The notes below the pieces were generated by a model. That model did not search any database. It was not told the origin of the DNA and saw only the letters and a list, made by a program, of their open reading frames with translations. Of a stretch of DNA of 64,000 nucleotides, positions 28,735 through 37,571 are shown piece after piece (the first letter of the stretch is position 1; each line of letters opens with the position of its first letter). The stretch is from assembly GCF_036962705.1 (NCBI RefSeq), contig NZ_JBALOQ010000022.1:62001-126000 (forward strand), written 5' to 3'. A program made the translations under genes and the position numbers. The stretch is from Ferdinandcohnia sp036962705 (lineage in GTDB: Bacteria; Bacillota; Bacilli; Bacillales; Bacillaceae_L).

Positions 28735-30081
28735 TTAAATAGATGAAATATTTGATGAGTTGCTCTGTCCTCCATCAGGTTTTACAGGCTCTCTTCCAAT
28801 CGAGAAATATTCAACCTTATATTGTCTAGCTTCTTCTGCGGTATAACAGTTTCGACCATCAAAGATAATCGGTTTTTCCACAAGTAGGCTTGATAAGATT
28901 AAAGTTTTTTCTACAATCTCTTTCCAGTCCGTTAACAGAAAAATGACGTCTGCTATTTTAATGGCATCTTCAATTCGATCTACATACTTAACACTTTTTG
29001 GAAGGATTTCCTTAGCGTTTTCATTTGCAATTGGATCATAGGCAACTAATTCAGCACCTTCATTATCTAGCACTTTAGAAACACTAATAGAGGCTGCCTC
29101 TCTCATATCATCCGTGTTAGGCTTAAAGGAAAGACCTATAAGGGCAATCCGTTTTCCTTTAAGCGAACCAAAGAGTTCCTTTGCCTTTTTGACTAGTACA
29201 GTTTTTTGTTTTTCATTAATTTGGATAACCGATTTTAGTAACGAAAAATCATGATTGACAGCCTCCGAAGTTTTGAGCAATGCCTTTGTATCTTTAGGGA
29301 AGCAAGATCCACCATAACCAATTCCCGCTTTAAGGAATTTGGAACCGATACGTGCATCCATCCCAATCCCCTTCGAAACCTCCGTAATATCAGCACCAAC
29401 ATTTTCTGAAAGATTAGCAATTTCATTAATAAAAGAAATTTTTGTTGCTAGAAACGCATTAGCAGCATATTTAATCATTTCTGCACTGCTGATGCTGGTT
29501 TTTATAACTGGTAGACCAAACGGCTTATTAATTTTTTCTACTACATTAGCCGCTTCAGGGTCTTCGGTTCCAATTACAATACGATCACCATGAAAGGTAT
29601 CATACACGGCCGATCCTTCACGTAAAAATTCAGGGTTTGAAACAACTTCAATACAATGGTTACCTTGTAAATTAGCCAAAACTAATTCTTTAATTTTATA
29701 ATTCGAACCAAGCGGAACAGTGCTTTTTGTCACTACTATAACATCACGTCTAATATTTTGACCGATGTCCCTTGCAGCTTGGAAAATATAAGAAAGATCA
29801 GCTGCTCCATCTTCTTCTTGAGGCGTACCAACAGCAATGTAGATTACCTCAGCATCTTTTAGACCAATATCATGATTTGAAACAAATTGAAGGGTTCCCT
29901 TTTTTAGATTCTTTACTATTAATTCCTCTAATCCTGGTTCATAAATCGGGGAGACTCCTTGCTTAAGCAATTCGATTTTTTCGTTGTTAATATCGAGACA
30001 AGTGACATCATGGCCAATTTCAGACAAACAAACACCTGTTACCAGCCCAACATAACCTGTTCCGATAATTGTAATTTTCAT
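28735..30081 (-). CDS. hasB: UDP-glucose 6-dehydrogenase (HasB-type)
   Basis: 448 residues, typical length. The Rossmann motif GTGYVGLVTG lies at residues 7-16, the catalytic cysteine in GYGGSCFPKD (about 255-264), and the C-terminal UDP-binding domain carries SFKPNTDDMREA. It oxidises UDP-glucose twice to UDP-glucuronate using NAD. It is the third gene after the synthase and galU genes, so UDP-glucuronate probably feeds the polysaccharide synthase. The same enzyme is TuaD or Ugd elsewhere in Bacillus; the hasB name rests on context. RBS GGAGGAG precedes the ATG at 30081. Confidence 0.92.
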   Translation of the reverse strand: MKITIIGTGYVGLVTGVCLSEIGHDVTCLDINNEKIELLKQGVSPIYEPGLEELIVKNLKKGTLQFVSNHDIGLKDAEVIYIAVGTPQEEDGAADLSYIFQAARDIGQNIRRDVIVVTKSTVPLGSNYKIKELVLANLQGNHCIEVVSNPEFLREGSAVYDTFHGDRIVIGTEDPEAANVVEKINKPFGLPVIKTSISSAEMIKYAANAFLATKISFINEIANLSENVGADITEVSKGIGMDARIGSKFLKAGIGYGGSCFPKDTKALLKTSEAVNHDFSLLKSVIQINEKQKTVLVKKAKELFGSLKGKRIALIGLSFKPNTDDMREAASISVSKVLDNEGAELVAYDPIANENAKEILPKSVKYVDRIEDAIKIADVIFLLTDWKEIVEKTLILSSLLVEKPIIFDGRNCYTAEEARQYKVEYFSIGREPVKPDGGQSNSSNISSI

Positions 30082-30198
30082 TAAAACTCCTCCTTTGAAA
30101 AGCTCTAATAATTTTTTAATATCAATATTTAAATTCTAGAAAACGCAATTGGGAGATTTTAAATCAACAATAAATCGCGTACTTCTCATCTCCTATTT

Positions 30199-31092
30199 TT
30201 AAGAAATATTATGATCCATATCGATAACTAGATTTTTTAAATAGGCTTCGATATTTTCACTTATTTCTGATCTTTCTAATGCAAAGTCAATTGTTGCTTT
30301 TACGAAGCCAGTTTTATCTCCAACATCATAGCGTTTACCTTTGAAATTATAGGCTAAAACAGTTTGTTTTTCGTTCAACAGTTTAATCGCATCTGTTAGT
30401 TGAATTTCATTTCCTGAGCCTGGCGGTAATGTTGCCAAAATCTCAAAAATTTCCGGTGTAAGGATATAACGACCCATGATGGCATAATTGGATGGCGCTT
30501 CTTTAATGGCTGGTTTTTCAACAACCGAATCAATGGGAAGTACACCGTTTTTAAGCGTATTACTTTTATTCGGATCAATAATTCCATATTTAGAAACTTC
30601 GTGAGGCTCAACTACCTGAACTCCAAGAACAGATGCTTGATGCTGGTCAAAAACATCAAGCAGTTGCTTTAGGCAAGGTACGTCGGCTTTAACGATGTCG
30701 TCCCCAAGAAGTACGGCAAATGGTTCGTTTCCAATAAACCGATGTGCACAATATATGGCATGCCCTAAGCCAAGAGGCTCTTTTTGACGGATATAATGGA
30801 TGTTTGCTAGATTTGAAATTTCTTGGATTTCTTGAAGCTTTTCATACTTTTCTTTTTTTAATAAGGTTTCTTCTAACTCATATGATTTATCAAAGTGATC
30901 CTCTATTGCCCGCTTATTACGCCCGCTGATTACAAGAATATCTTCAATACCAGAATGCACCGCTTCTTCAACAATATATTGAATGGTTGGCTTATCCACA
31001 ATTGGAAGCATTTCTTTTGGTTGTGCTTTTGATGCAGGGAGAAATCGTGTGCCTAAACCAGCGGCAGGAATAATCGCTTTACGAACCTTCAA
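30199..31092 (-). CDS. hasC: UTP-glucose-1-phosphate uridylyltransferase (HasC/GalU)
   Basis: 297 residues from TTG 31092, nine bases behind GGAG; this start matches the usual KVRKAIIPAAGLG beginning. Catalytic loop AGLGTRFLP (about 11-19), PKEMLPIVDKP and the ILVISGRNKRAIEDHFD segment are intact. It makes UDP-glucose from UTP and glucose-1-phosphate. It sits between the synthase gene and UDP-glucose dehydrogenase gene, giving the order hasA-hasC-hasB that I recall from Bacillus cereus group has operons. It could double as the housekeeping GtaB. Confidence 0.9.
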   Translation of the reverse strand: MKVRKAIIPAAGLGTRFLPASKAQPKEMLPIVDKPTIQYIVEEAVHSGIEDILVISGRNKRAIEDHFDKSYELEETLLKKEKYEKLQEIQEISNLANIHYIRQKEPLGLGHAIYCAHRFIGNEPFAVLLGDDIVKADVPCLKQLLDVFDQHQASVLGVQVVEPHEVSKYGIIDPNKSNTLKNGVLPIDSVVEKPAIKEAPSNYAIMGRYILTPEIFEILATLPPGSGNEIQLTDAIKLLNEKQTVLAYNFKGKRYDVGDKTGFVKATIDFALERSEISENIEAYLKNLVIDMDHNIS

Positions 31093-31151
31093 ATTAAACA
31101 TCTCCAATCACAAAAGATTCATAGAATAAACCTTTCTTATTTATAAAAATT

Positions 31152-32483
31152 TTACTCTCTAGTTCCCCAAGAAGATGAACGAAGAGTAAGTAATGCCCAG
31201 ATACGAAGTGGACATAGTATGATTAAGAATAACAATCCATATAGCGGCGCCATTAAAAATGTCAATGGTCTTTTATACGCATAAAAGACATTTCGCGCAT
31301 AGGCTGAAATAATAACATAGGCAAGGTAATAGATTAAAATAATCCAAGCCATCGTAGAAGAAGCAATATAAAAAGCCATAACTAAAGAAATCCCAAAGGC
31401 GATCCACAGAAACATTTCTAGGATGACCCAAATAAAGACGTTCGGCTTTTTTAAACCAATTTTTAAGGCAATTAAGCTTTCTCTAAAAAATGATTTGTTC
31501 CATCGTGATTGCTGTTTAATTAAAGTTCTTAATTTAGTTGGAGCGTCAGTAATACAACGGGCAGTAGATTGATATAATGTCTTTCCTTCTCTAATTGCAT
31601 AGTTTGTTAGGCAACGGTCATCACCTAATTGTACTTGTTGACCAAGAAAGTTTTGATTGCCATAATGCCCTAAGTTTTTCATGACAACTTCCCTACGATA
31701 TGCACTTAATGGACCACTACATACCAGTACATTATTCGTAACAGAGTGAGCAGCACGCTCAACACGGAATGCATTATCATAGCGCATATCAATTAAGCGA
31801 GTAAGAATATTAGCTGTCCGATTCCGAATATTTACATGACCTGTCGTAGCAGTTACATTAGAATCATTCAAAGGCTTTAATAATTCACGAATAGCATCAG
31901 GGAACACTGTACAGTCGGAATCAACCGTTACATAAATATCACCTGTTGCCCGTTCAAAGCCCCAAATTTGAGCGTGTCGTTTCCCTTTGTTTTCCGGCAG
32001 ACGGTGAACAATCAAGTTTGGCATTTGATCCGATAACGTTTCCAATGATTCAAGATTATCCCTAAGCTTTAAAACAGCTTCATAGGCTGAAGTATCTTTA
32101 CTGCCATCATCGATGATGAAGATTTCATGAATAGGATAATCTTGTTTTAATATACTTTCGACTGTCCCCAATACAGCTTCGGGGGCTTCATTATAAGAGG
32201 GAATCACGACGGATACTTTTAAATCTGGTGGTTCCATTGTGACTTCCGCATATTTAAACGAAAGAAGCATTTTTCCCAGTAGGTAAGTAATCATAACAGA
32301 CCCATAAACTCCAATCGTTAGATTTATTGCGTTTGTTGCCGTCCAGTTCACAAAGAAAAGGCAAAATACAGTAATCACAAATAATGTGATTACAAAAGTT
32401 TTTTCTTTTTTCGAAAACCTTTTCCTTGTTTCAATGCTTTGTGTGTTCGATCGTGATTGAACACCTTCTCCATCTTTTGCCAT
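31152..32483 (-). CDS. hasA: Hyaluronan synthase-like membrane glycosyltransferase
   Basis: 443 residues from ATG 32483, six bases behind GAGGAG. The upstream in-frame TTG at 32531 lacks a site. GT2 motifs appear in order: IIDDGSKD (about 123-130), DSDC (188-191), GDDR (287-290) and QQSRW (324-328). The stretch from GDDRCLTNYA through YQSTARC to RWNKSFFRES is strikingly like streptococcal HasA as I remember it. Two membrane helices precede and about four follow the catalytic domain, as in class I synthases. Such enzymes polymerise UDP-glucuronate and UDP-N-acetylglucosamine and extrude the chain. Followed by galU and ugd genes for precursor supply. Alternative: a related GT2 synthase making another beta-glycan. 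Confidence 0.82.
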   Translation of the reverse strand: MAKDGEGVQSRSNTQSIETRKRFSKKEKTFVITLFVITVFCLFFVNWTATNAINLTIGVYGSVMITYLLGKMLLSFKYAEVTMEPPDLKVSVVIPSYNEAPEAVLGTVESILKQDYPIHEIFIIDDGSKDTSAYEAVLKLRDNLESLETLSDQMPNLIVHRLPENKGKRHAQIWGFERATGDIYVTVDSDCTVFPDAIRELLKPLNDSNVTATTGHVNIRNRTANILTRLIDMRYDNAFRVERAAHSVTNNVLVCSGPLSAYRREVVMKNLGHYGNQNFLGQQVQLGDDRCLTNYAIREGKTLYQSTARCITDAPTKLRTLIKQQSRWNKSFFRESLIALKIGLKKPNVFIWVILEMFLWIAFGISLVMAFYIASSTMAWIILIYYLAYVIISAYARNVFYAYKRPLTFLMAPLYGLLFLIILCPLRIWALLTLRSSSWGTRE

Positions 32484-33206
32484 CTTTTTCTCCTCACAAT
32501 TCTCATTATTTTTCTTTTTGTTTTCACACAATAGAGTATTGATTAAGACTTGTTTTGTTCATGTATCGTTTTTCCTGTATCAAAATCTATTCCTGTCCGT
32601 TCATTGAATGAAAAACGCTACATATCAACGATGTAAGCGTTAAAACAACAAAATACGTCGTTGAAAAATCTGTAATCTTCTATTATTATTAGGGATTTTT
32701 GAACTTGTACTAAAGGCTTTCAAGTACGGTGTGAGCGATATTTTTGTACGTGTAAAGAAAGACACGAAAAATTAACAAAAAAAAACAAAAAATATTAATA
32801 AAAAAACGAAATATGAGGTAAAAAACTATTCGGCAAAAATTTTTTTAAAAAGATAATTTGTACCTAGAAAGATTTACTATTTTCTAAATCAAAATACTTT
32901 TTTGGGCAAATTGCTTGGAAATATTTCATAAGATACATTTCAAATTAAAAAATAGAAAAAAATGGTAATCTCTATATCTTGTAACAATCATTGGTACATT
33001 AGATCTTTCATTATTTTGATTTCAATAGCAATCTGTTTAACTACTATTGGAACTTTGCTAAATACAAATCATATATTTCAACAGTCACTTCATCAAAATG
33101 TACAACATACAAATATAGAAGACCTCACTTTTTATTAGATGATACGTGCTTTCTTTTATGGTAGATTAGATTAAAAACCATAAATATTTTTTTATGGAGG
33201 AAGGAA
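32484..33206. other. Divergent control region between hasA and a UgtP-like gene
   Basis: About 700 bases, strongly AT-rich with long A runs (32770-32840). It must hold the divergent promoters. Apart from a doubtful 58-codon frame at 32962, no gene is supported. Confidence 0.4.
32962..33138 (+). CDS. Doubtful small membrane protein, 58 residues
   Basis: ATG 32962 to TAG 33138. The predicted product has one convincing membrane helix (about 15-36: FIILISIAICLTTIGTLL) and a hydrophilic tail. No Shine-Dalgarno sequence is visible; only A-rich sequence precedes the start. It lies in the divergent region next to the capsule operon. It may be chance in AT-rich DNA. Confidence 0.25.
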   Translation: MVISISCNNHWYIRSFIILISIAICLTTIGTLLNTNHIFQQSLHQNVQHTNIEDLTFY

Positions 33207-34370
33207 ATGAAAAAAATACTCGTTTTGCCGCTCTTTACAATGGAATCCGGACATCATAGAACTGCTGACACACTAATTGATTCTTTTAGAAAACAGGATT
33301 CTTATATTCAATGTGAAAAAGTAGAGTTTCTCAGCTATATAAGTCCGGTATTTGAAAAGCTCATTTCCAACGTGTACTTAAAATGGATAACAAAAAGTCC
33401 CGTGATATACAGCAAATTCTACAAACAATTCTTTAGCAAAAAATCTGTCATCCTTTGCTCTATATACGAAGCACTCTTTTTAGAAAAAATGGAACAGTTA
33501 CTTGAGGAAACACAGCCGGATATAATTATATGTACACATAGCTTTCCATCGTTTTTCGTAAGTAAACTTAAAGAATATGGTGTTTGTAAAACGCCAATGA
33601 TTAATGTGTATACAGATTTTTTCATTAATGAGCTTTGGGGAATCAATCAAGTAGATATGCATTTTGTCCCTTCAAAAGAAACTAAGACTGATTTGATCAA
33701 AGCATCAGTTCCTGAAGAAAACATCATCAAAACTGGAATTGTTACAGCCGATTTAGTCTCCAAAAGACCAGGTAGACGGACAAATAATAAAAAAATGCAC
33801 ATTCTTGTATCCGGGGGGAGCTTAGGTTTAGGAAATCAGCTATCCTTTCTTAAATCCGAGAATAGAGACTTAGTCGAATATCGTGTCCTATGCGGATCCA
33901 ATGCAAAATTATATAAGGAAATTGCTTCATTAAATATAAATTCAATTAAACCTCTACCCTATATTACGTGTACTGAACAGATGAATCATTTATATAATTG
34001 GGCTGACGCAATTATTACAAAACCGGGTGGCGTGACTATTAGTGAAGCCATAAAGAAAAGAATTCCAATCTTTATCCATTCGGTTCTCCCAGGACAAGAA
34101 GAAATTAATATGAATTATTTAGAACGAAAAGGATTGGTTCAAAAACTAAATAAGACTAGATCAGTGGAGGAACAAGTGGTAACAGCACTAAAAAATCCAG
34201 CTGGTATAATACAAATGAATAAAGCAATCAATCTCTACCTTAGTGAGATTGAGATGAACAACTGTGTAGAAGTAGCAAGTTATATTATAGAAAAGGTGAC
34301 AAGCAAGAACTCGAATAAGCGAGTTCAATACCTTGATCAAATATTATCCAGAATCTATTGCAGTCTATAA
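33207..34370 (+). CDS. UgtP/MGDG-synthase-like glycosyltransferase
   Basis: 387 residues; ATG 33207 behind GGAGGAAGGAA. The N-terminus MKKILVLPLFTMESGHHRTA carries the GHxxxA pattern of monogalactosyl/diglucosyl-diacylglycerol synthases. The C-terminal half is GT28/MurG-like with ITKPGGVTISEA (about 272-283), the UDP-sugar-binding signature. The usual B. subtilis UgtP makes glucolipid anchors for lipoteichoic acid. Here the protein lies opposite the hasACB-like operon and could glycosylate a lipid. Processive versus single-sugar action cannot be judged. Confidence 0.72.
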   Translation: MKKILVLPLFTMESGHHRTADTLIDSFRKQDSYIQCEKVEFLSYISPVFEKLISNVYLKWITKSPVIYSKFYKQFFSKKSVILCSIYEALFLEKMEQLLEETQPDIIICTHSFPSFFVSKLKEYGVCKTPMINVYTDFFINELWGINQVDMHFVPSKETKTDLIKASVPEENIIKTGIVTADLVSKRPGRRTNNKKMHILVSGGSLGLGNQLSFLKSENRDLVEYRVLCGSNAKLYKEIASLNINSIKPLPYITCTEQMNHLYNWADAIITKPGGVTISEAIKKRIPIFIHSVLPGQEEINMNYLERKGLVQKLNKTRSVEEQVVTALKNPAGIIQMNKAINLYLSEIEMNNCVEVASYIIEKVTSKNSNKRVQYLDQILSRIYCSL

Positions 34371-34433
34371 GACTTATTTCCCTTATGTGATAAAATAAAT
34401 TATTTTAGGAGGATTTTGCTGGAATTTAAACAT

Positions 34434-34481
34434 AATCAAAAGAAAGAGGCACCCCCGAAGGGAACCTCTTTCTTTTGATTT
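34434..34481. terminator. Bidirectional terminator between glycosyltransferase and acyltransferase
   Basis: Sixteen-base perfect arms beginning AATCAAAAGAAAGAGG with the loop CACCCCCGAAGGGAA; converging genes on both sides. Confidence 0.85.
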
Positions 34482-35601
34482 ATACAGGTTTTTCATCATG
34501 AACACCACTTGATTTCGCATGTAAATCTCGAGTCTTTTTAAGCTTTGGAACAGGGATCACAAAACTGCTAAGTGGAATGTATTGAAACATTTTAATAAAA
34601 ACCACCGCAATGATTAAAACGGCTAAAAACATGATAGGCACGTAATCTACATTCCAGTATTGTTCTGGTAAATGGCGGGCAAATAGATACAAAATTAGTG
34701 GGTGAATCAAGTAAATTCCCATTGAGTATTGGCCAATTATTGTAAGAGTCTTTTTGAACACATTCCATCTGGCTAAAAATGGATAAATCCCAATAATAGC
34801 GATACTTAGTAATGGAATATTTGCTAAATTTGTTAATCTTCTATTTGAAATATCCCCATATATTGTATATTCAATGACTGCACCTATTGAGATAATCAAG
34901 ATTAGTGTAAGCATCTTCCAAGGACGCTTTGTTGCAAAGGAGAGAATTTCATTCCAAAAGTAAGCTAGTAATCCACCAAAAGCAAAATAAAAAATCCAGA
35001 TTGGCATAAAAGATTTGCTTGCTATAAATTCTCCGATTACCCCTTCTAAATCCGGATTAAATCCAAAGAGATTATAACTCACTAAAAATGATAGAAATAA
35101 AAATACGATCATCATAGTTTGGGTTCGAAATAGCTTTTGTAAAAATGGAAAGATAAAATAGAATTGAATAATGATCAGAAAAAAATAAAGATGATAAAAG
35201 GCATTCCCCATTAAAATATTTCCAATTTCTCCTTTAATACGTCCTAGCTCTTGATTCTCGTAATAATAAAGGAGGTAACGATAGACTAAGCTCCAAATTA
35301 GAAAAGGGAGTACAATCTTAGTTACACGAGATGAAAGGAAATGACCTAATCGAAAACCTCTTCTTTTTACTTGATAGAAAAGAAGAAAACCACTTAGAAC
35401 AACTAAAATTGGAGTACCGAACCGACCATATTGGTTAATAAAATAAGTAAACCAATTCCATGTATCTTCATTCATTCCATAGTGTGTAGCTGAAACATGG
35501 ACACCAACAACTGCTAAACAGGCAAATGCACGTAAAAAATGAATCTCAAAGAGATAATTGTTATTTTGTTGGCTTGAATCACTTGTTGTTTCATTAGACA
35601 T
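34480..35601 (-). CDS. Acyltransferase family 3 membrane protein
   Basis: 373 residues with about ten hydrophobic segments. The N-terminal HFLRAFACLAVVGVHVSATH (about 20-40) carries the RxxACxxVxxxH pattern of the OafA/YrhL family, whose histidine is essential. Such enzymes O-acylate cell-surface sugars. It has no fused SGNH domain. RBS GGAGGAAAAA precedes ATG 35601. Being next to glycosyltransferase genes, it may modify an envelope polysaccharide or glycolipid; the acceptor is unknown. Confidence 0.78.
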   Translation of the reverse strand: MSNETTSDSSQQNNNYLFEIHFLRAFACLAVVGVHVSATHYGMNEDTWNWFTYFINQYGRFGTPILVVLSGFLLFYQVKRRGFRLGHFLSSRVTKIVLPFLIWSLVYRYLLYYYENQELGRIKGEIGNILMGNAFYHLYFFLIIIQFYFIFPFLQKLFRTQTMMIVFLFLSFLVSYNLFGFNPDLEGVIGEFIASKSFMPIWIFYFAFGGLLAYFWNEILSFATKRPWKMLTLILIISIGAVIEYTIYGDISNRRLTNLANIPLLSIAIIGIYPFLARWNVFKKTLTIIGQYSMGIYLIHPLILYLFARHLPEQYWNVDYVPIMFLAVLIIAVVFIKMFQYIPLSSFVIPVPKLKKTRDLHAKSSGVHDEKPV

Positions 35602-36267
35602 TCAATTTTTCCTCCTTTACCACAAAATTCAACCTCATTTTAATTCAAACATGAAGGTATTTGTTGGCTTTTTATGAAAAGGATTCAATAGTCCTGAATA
35701 TTAAAAGTGAACGAAATATACAAAAAACCTCAATGTAAACGCTGTATCGATTGATATCATGGGTAGGTTTTTTTCCCTAATTCTTAGCCAGTCAGAAAAA
35801 TTGATGTTAAAGTCATGGACTCTTTGCCATCTTACCTTTAATTTGTCACGATACAGTTTAAATTGAACCAGAATACTTAGAAAGTAGTTTTCCTTTTTCT
35901 TTTTTGACCTAGGTTTGAAAAATTGTGAATGATGAAGTGAGCAAATATACCTAAAATATCGGAATCACTAACTGATTTGATTAAATCCTGCTAGGCATGC
36001 CGAGAAACGTAAAGCATAAAGGGATTTTTGATGGTGGCTTTATTAAAACTCATTGTTTTTACTTAGCCGGAAGATTCGGAGGTATCAAGAATGACGGTTA
36101 GTGCATTAGATTTGTGAATGGTCAATGTGGAGTATTTACGAATAGACAAATTACAAATATAAACGTTTGTGATAATGAGCATGTAAATGTTTTAGAATAT
36201 TAATAATAAGGTTTTTTACATATCCACTTTCCATGGTGAAATACCTTATTATCATTTCCTATACTAT
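35602..36267. other. Long intergenic region without a supported gene
   Basis: About 666 bases. Short out-of-frame fragments and ribosome-site-like GGAGGTATCAAGAATG near 36075-36090 lead only to a few codons. It looks like decayed coding sequence, but I could not identify a parent gene on either strand. Confidence 0.4.
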
Positions 36268-36303
36268 TAAAAAACCAGATCCTCATAAAGAGCATCTGGT
36301 TTG
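36268..36303 (-). terminator. Terminator of the dioxygenase gene
   Basis: AAACCAGAT/ATCTGGTTT hairpin with an extended CTC/GAG pairing and T run on the minus strand. Confidence 0.8.
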
Positions 36304-36312
36304 ACTAATTTT

Positions 36313-37296
36313 TTATTCATATTCTTTATCAATATCTTTAGTACTTCTGACGGTATCAATCGGACGAACATAACTCTCAATAGCCTCACGCTTTGGCTCT
36401 AAGAATGGTGGTAAAGATAGTTTTTCTCCTAATGTTTCATAAGGTTCATCCCCCATAAAACCAGGTCCATCTGTAGCAAATTCAAATAGAATTCCAGGTG
36501 CTACTCTTGAATAAAGTGAACCGAAGAAGAAACGATCAACAAAGCCCGATGTTTGGAGACCGAATCCGCGTATATGATTGTCCCACTCCTCAAGGACTGA
36601 TTTATCCTCTACACGAAAAGCTGCATGGTGGACTGTTCCAAAACCTTGTTGTGATGGTGGAAGAACAGTGTTATTTTCAACGACAACCTGTGCCCCATTT
36701 CCTCCCTCACCTACTTCAAACAGGTGATTGGAGCCTTCAGCTGCAATTTCTTTAAATTGTAAAACTTTTTCAAGCATTTCCTTAAAGAAATCAAAATGAG
36801 CAGTTCGTACAAATATTGGTCCTAAACCAGTGATTGCATATTCTAATGGTATTGGCCCTTTTTGCCATGGAGTACCGGCAAGCACACCTTTATTGTTTTC
36901 GTCTGAAACTAATTGATATTGTTGATCATCAAAGTCAACGAAAGATAGTGTTTTTACCCCAAATTGTTCTTTTACTCCAAAATGTTTAACATTTAATCGA
37001 TTAAACCGTTTTTCCCAATAATTAATCGCAGCATCGGTTGGAACGCGGAAAGATGTTTTTGAAATTTCATTTGTACCATGTACTCCTTTCGGGATTCCTG
37101 GAAAATCGAAGAATGTCATATCTGTACCAGGACTTCCTTTATCGTCTGCAAAAAACAAGTGATATGTTTGAATATCATCTTGGTTTACGGTTTTTTTTAC
37201 TAGTCGCATTCCTAATACATAGGTGAAAAATTCATAGTTCTTTTCTGCACTACTGGTGATCGCAGTGACATGGTGTATTCCTTTTAATCCGTTCAT
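36313..37296 (-). CDS. Ring-cleaving dioxygenase, VOC family (MhqA/MhqO-like)
   Basis: 327 residues made of tandem glyoxalase/VOC modules (about 5-125 and 150-300). Metal ligands are probably the His in GIHHVTAI (about 8), a His in GTVHHAAFRV (about 222) and the Glu in ILFEFATDG (about 268). B. subtilis MhqA/MhqO act in resistance to methylhydroquinone and other quinones. The match is supported by two MhqR-like operators directly upstream. The gene is monocistronic with its own terminator. Chemistry is family-level; regulation by an MhqR homologue is inferred from operators. Confidence 0.8.
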   Translation of the reverse strand: MNGLKGIHHVTAITSSAEKNYEFFTYVLGMRLVKKTVNQDDIQTYHLFFADDKGSPGTDMTFFDFPGIPKGVHGTNEISKTSFRVPTDAAINYWEKRFNRLNVKHFGVKEQFGVKTLSFVDFDDQQYQLVSDENNKGVLAGTPWQKGPIPLEYAITGLGPIFVRTAHFDFFKEMLEKVLQFKEIAAEGSNHLFEVGEGGNGAQVVVENNTVLPPSQQGFGTVHHAAFRVEDKSVLEEWDNHIRGFGLQTSGFVDRFFFGSLYSRVAPGILFEFATDGPGFMGDEPYETLGEKLSLPPFLEPKREAIESYVRPIDTVRSTKDIDKEYE

Positions 37297-37363
37297 TACT
37301 TATGCCTCCAATATAGTACGTGTATTTTAGTTTTTCCAAGCAATTATAAATTATTTATAAAAA

Positions 37364-37396
37364 TATCTTTAAGTGAGATATCTTTAATTCAAGATA
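37364..37396 (-). promoter_or_regulatory. Two tandem MhqR-like operators
   Basis: TATCTTTAAGTGAGATA (37364-37380) and TATCTTTAATTCAAGATA (37379-37396) overlap by two bases. Both fit the known MhqR operator pattern of ATCT-N-AGAT dyads with an AATTC centre in the second. They sit 68-100 bases upstream of the dioxygenase start. Confidence 0.65.
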
Positions 37397-37439
37397 ATTA
37401 TACTGTTTATTAAAACTTGTGTCAATAAAGGAATTCTAA

Positions 37440-37468
37440 AAAAGAAAAGTCCCCACCTTGGTGAGGAC
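37440..37468 (-). terminator. Terminator behind the larBC genes
   Basis: GTCCCCACC/GGTGAGGAC hairpin with a central mismatch and CTTTTCTTTTTT on the minus strand; separated from larC by a repeat. Confidence 0.75.
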
Positions 37469-37474
37469 TAACTT

Positions 37475-37570
37475 AATCAAATACGCCTTGGCGTATTTGT
37501 GCCCAGATTTTTTCGAGCTTTCTCAAAAAATTTCCATTGAAAATCGCATGTCTCCGCCGGAGGCTTTAAC
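37475..37570. repeat. Palindrome-rich dispersed repeat, copy A
   Basis: Begins AATCAAATACGCCTTGGCG and ends with the near-palindrome GTCTCCGCCGGAGGC. It shares its left part (TCAAATRCGCYTTGGCGTAT) and right part (AAATTTCCnTTGAAAATCG) with the sequence at 42615-42753. It abuts the stop codon of larC. No coding capacity. Confidence 0.65.
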
Positions 37571-37571
37571 T

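Noticed and set aside
35602..36267. Possible decayed gene in the long gap after the acyltransferase gene
   Set aside because: Fragments could not be assembled into a recognisable protein in any frame.
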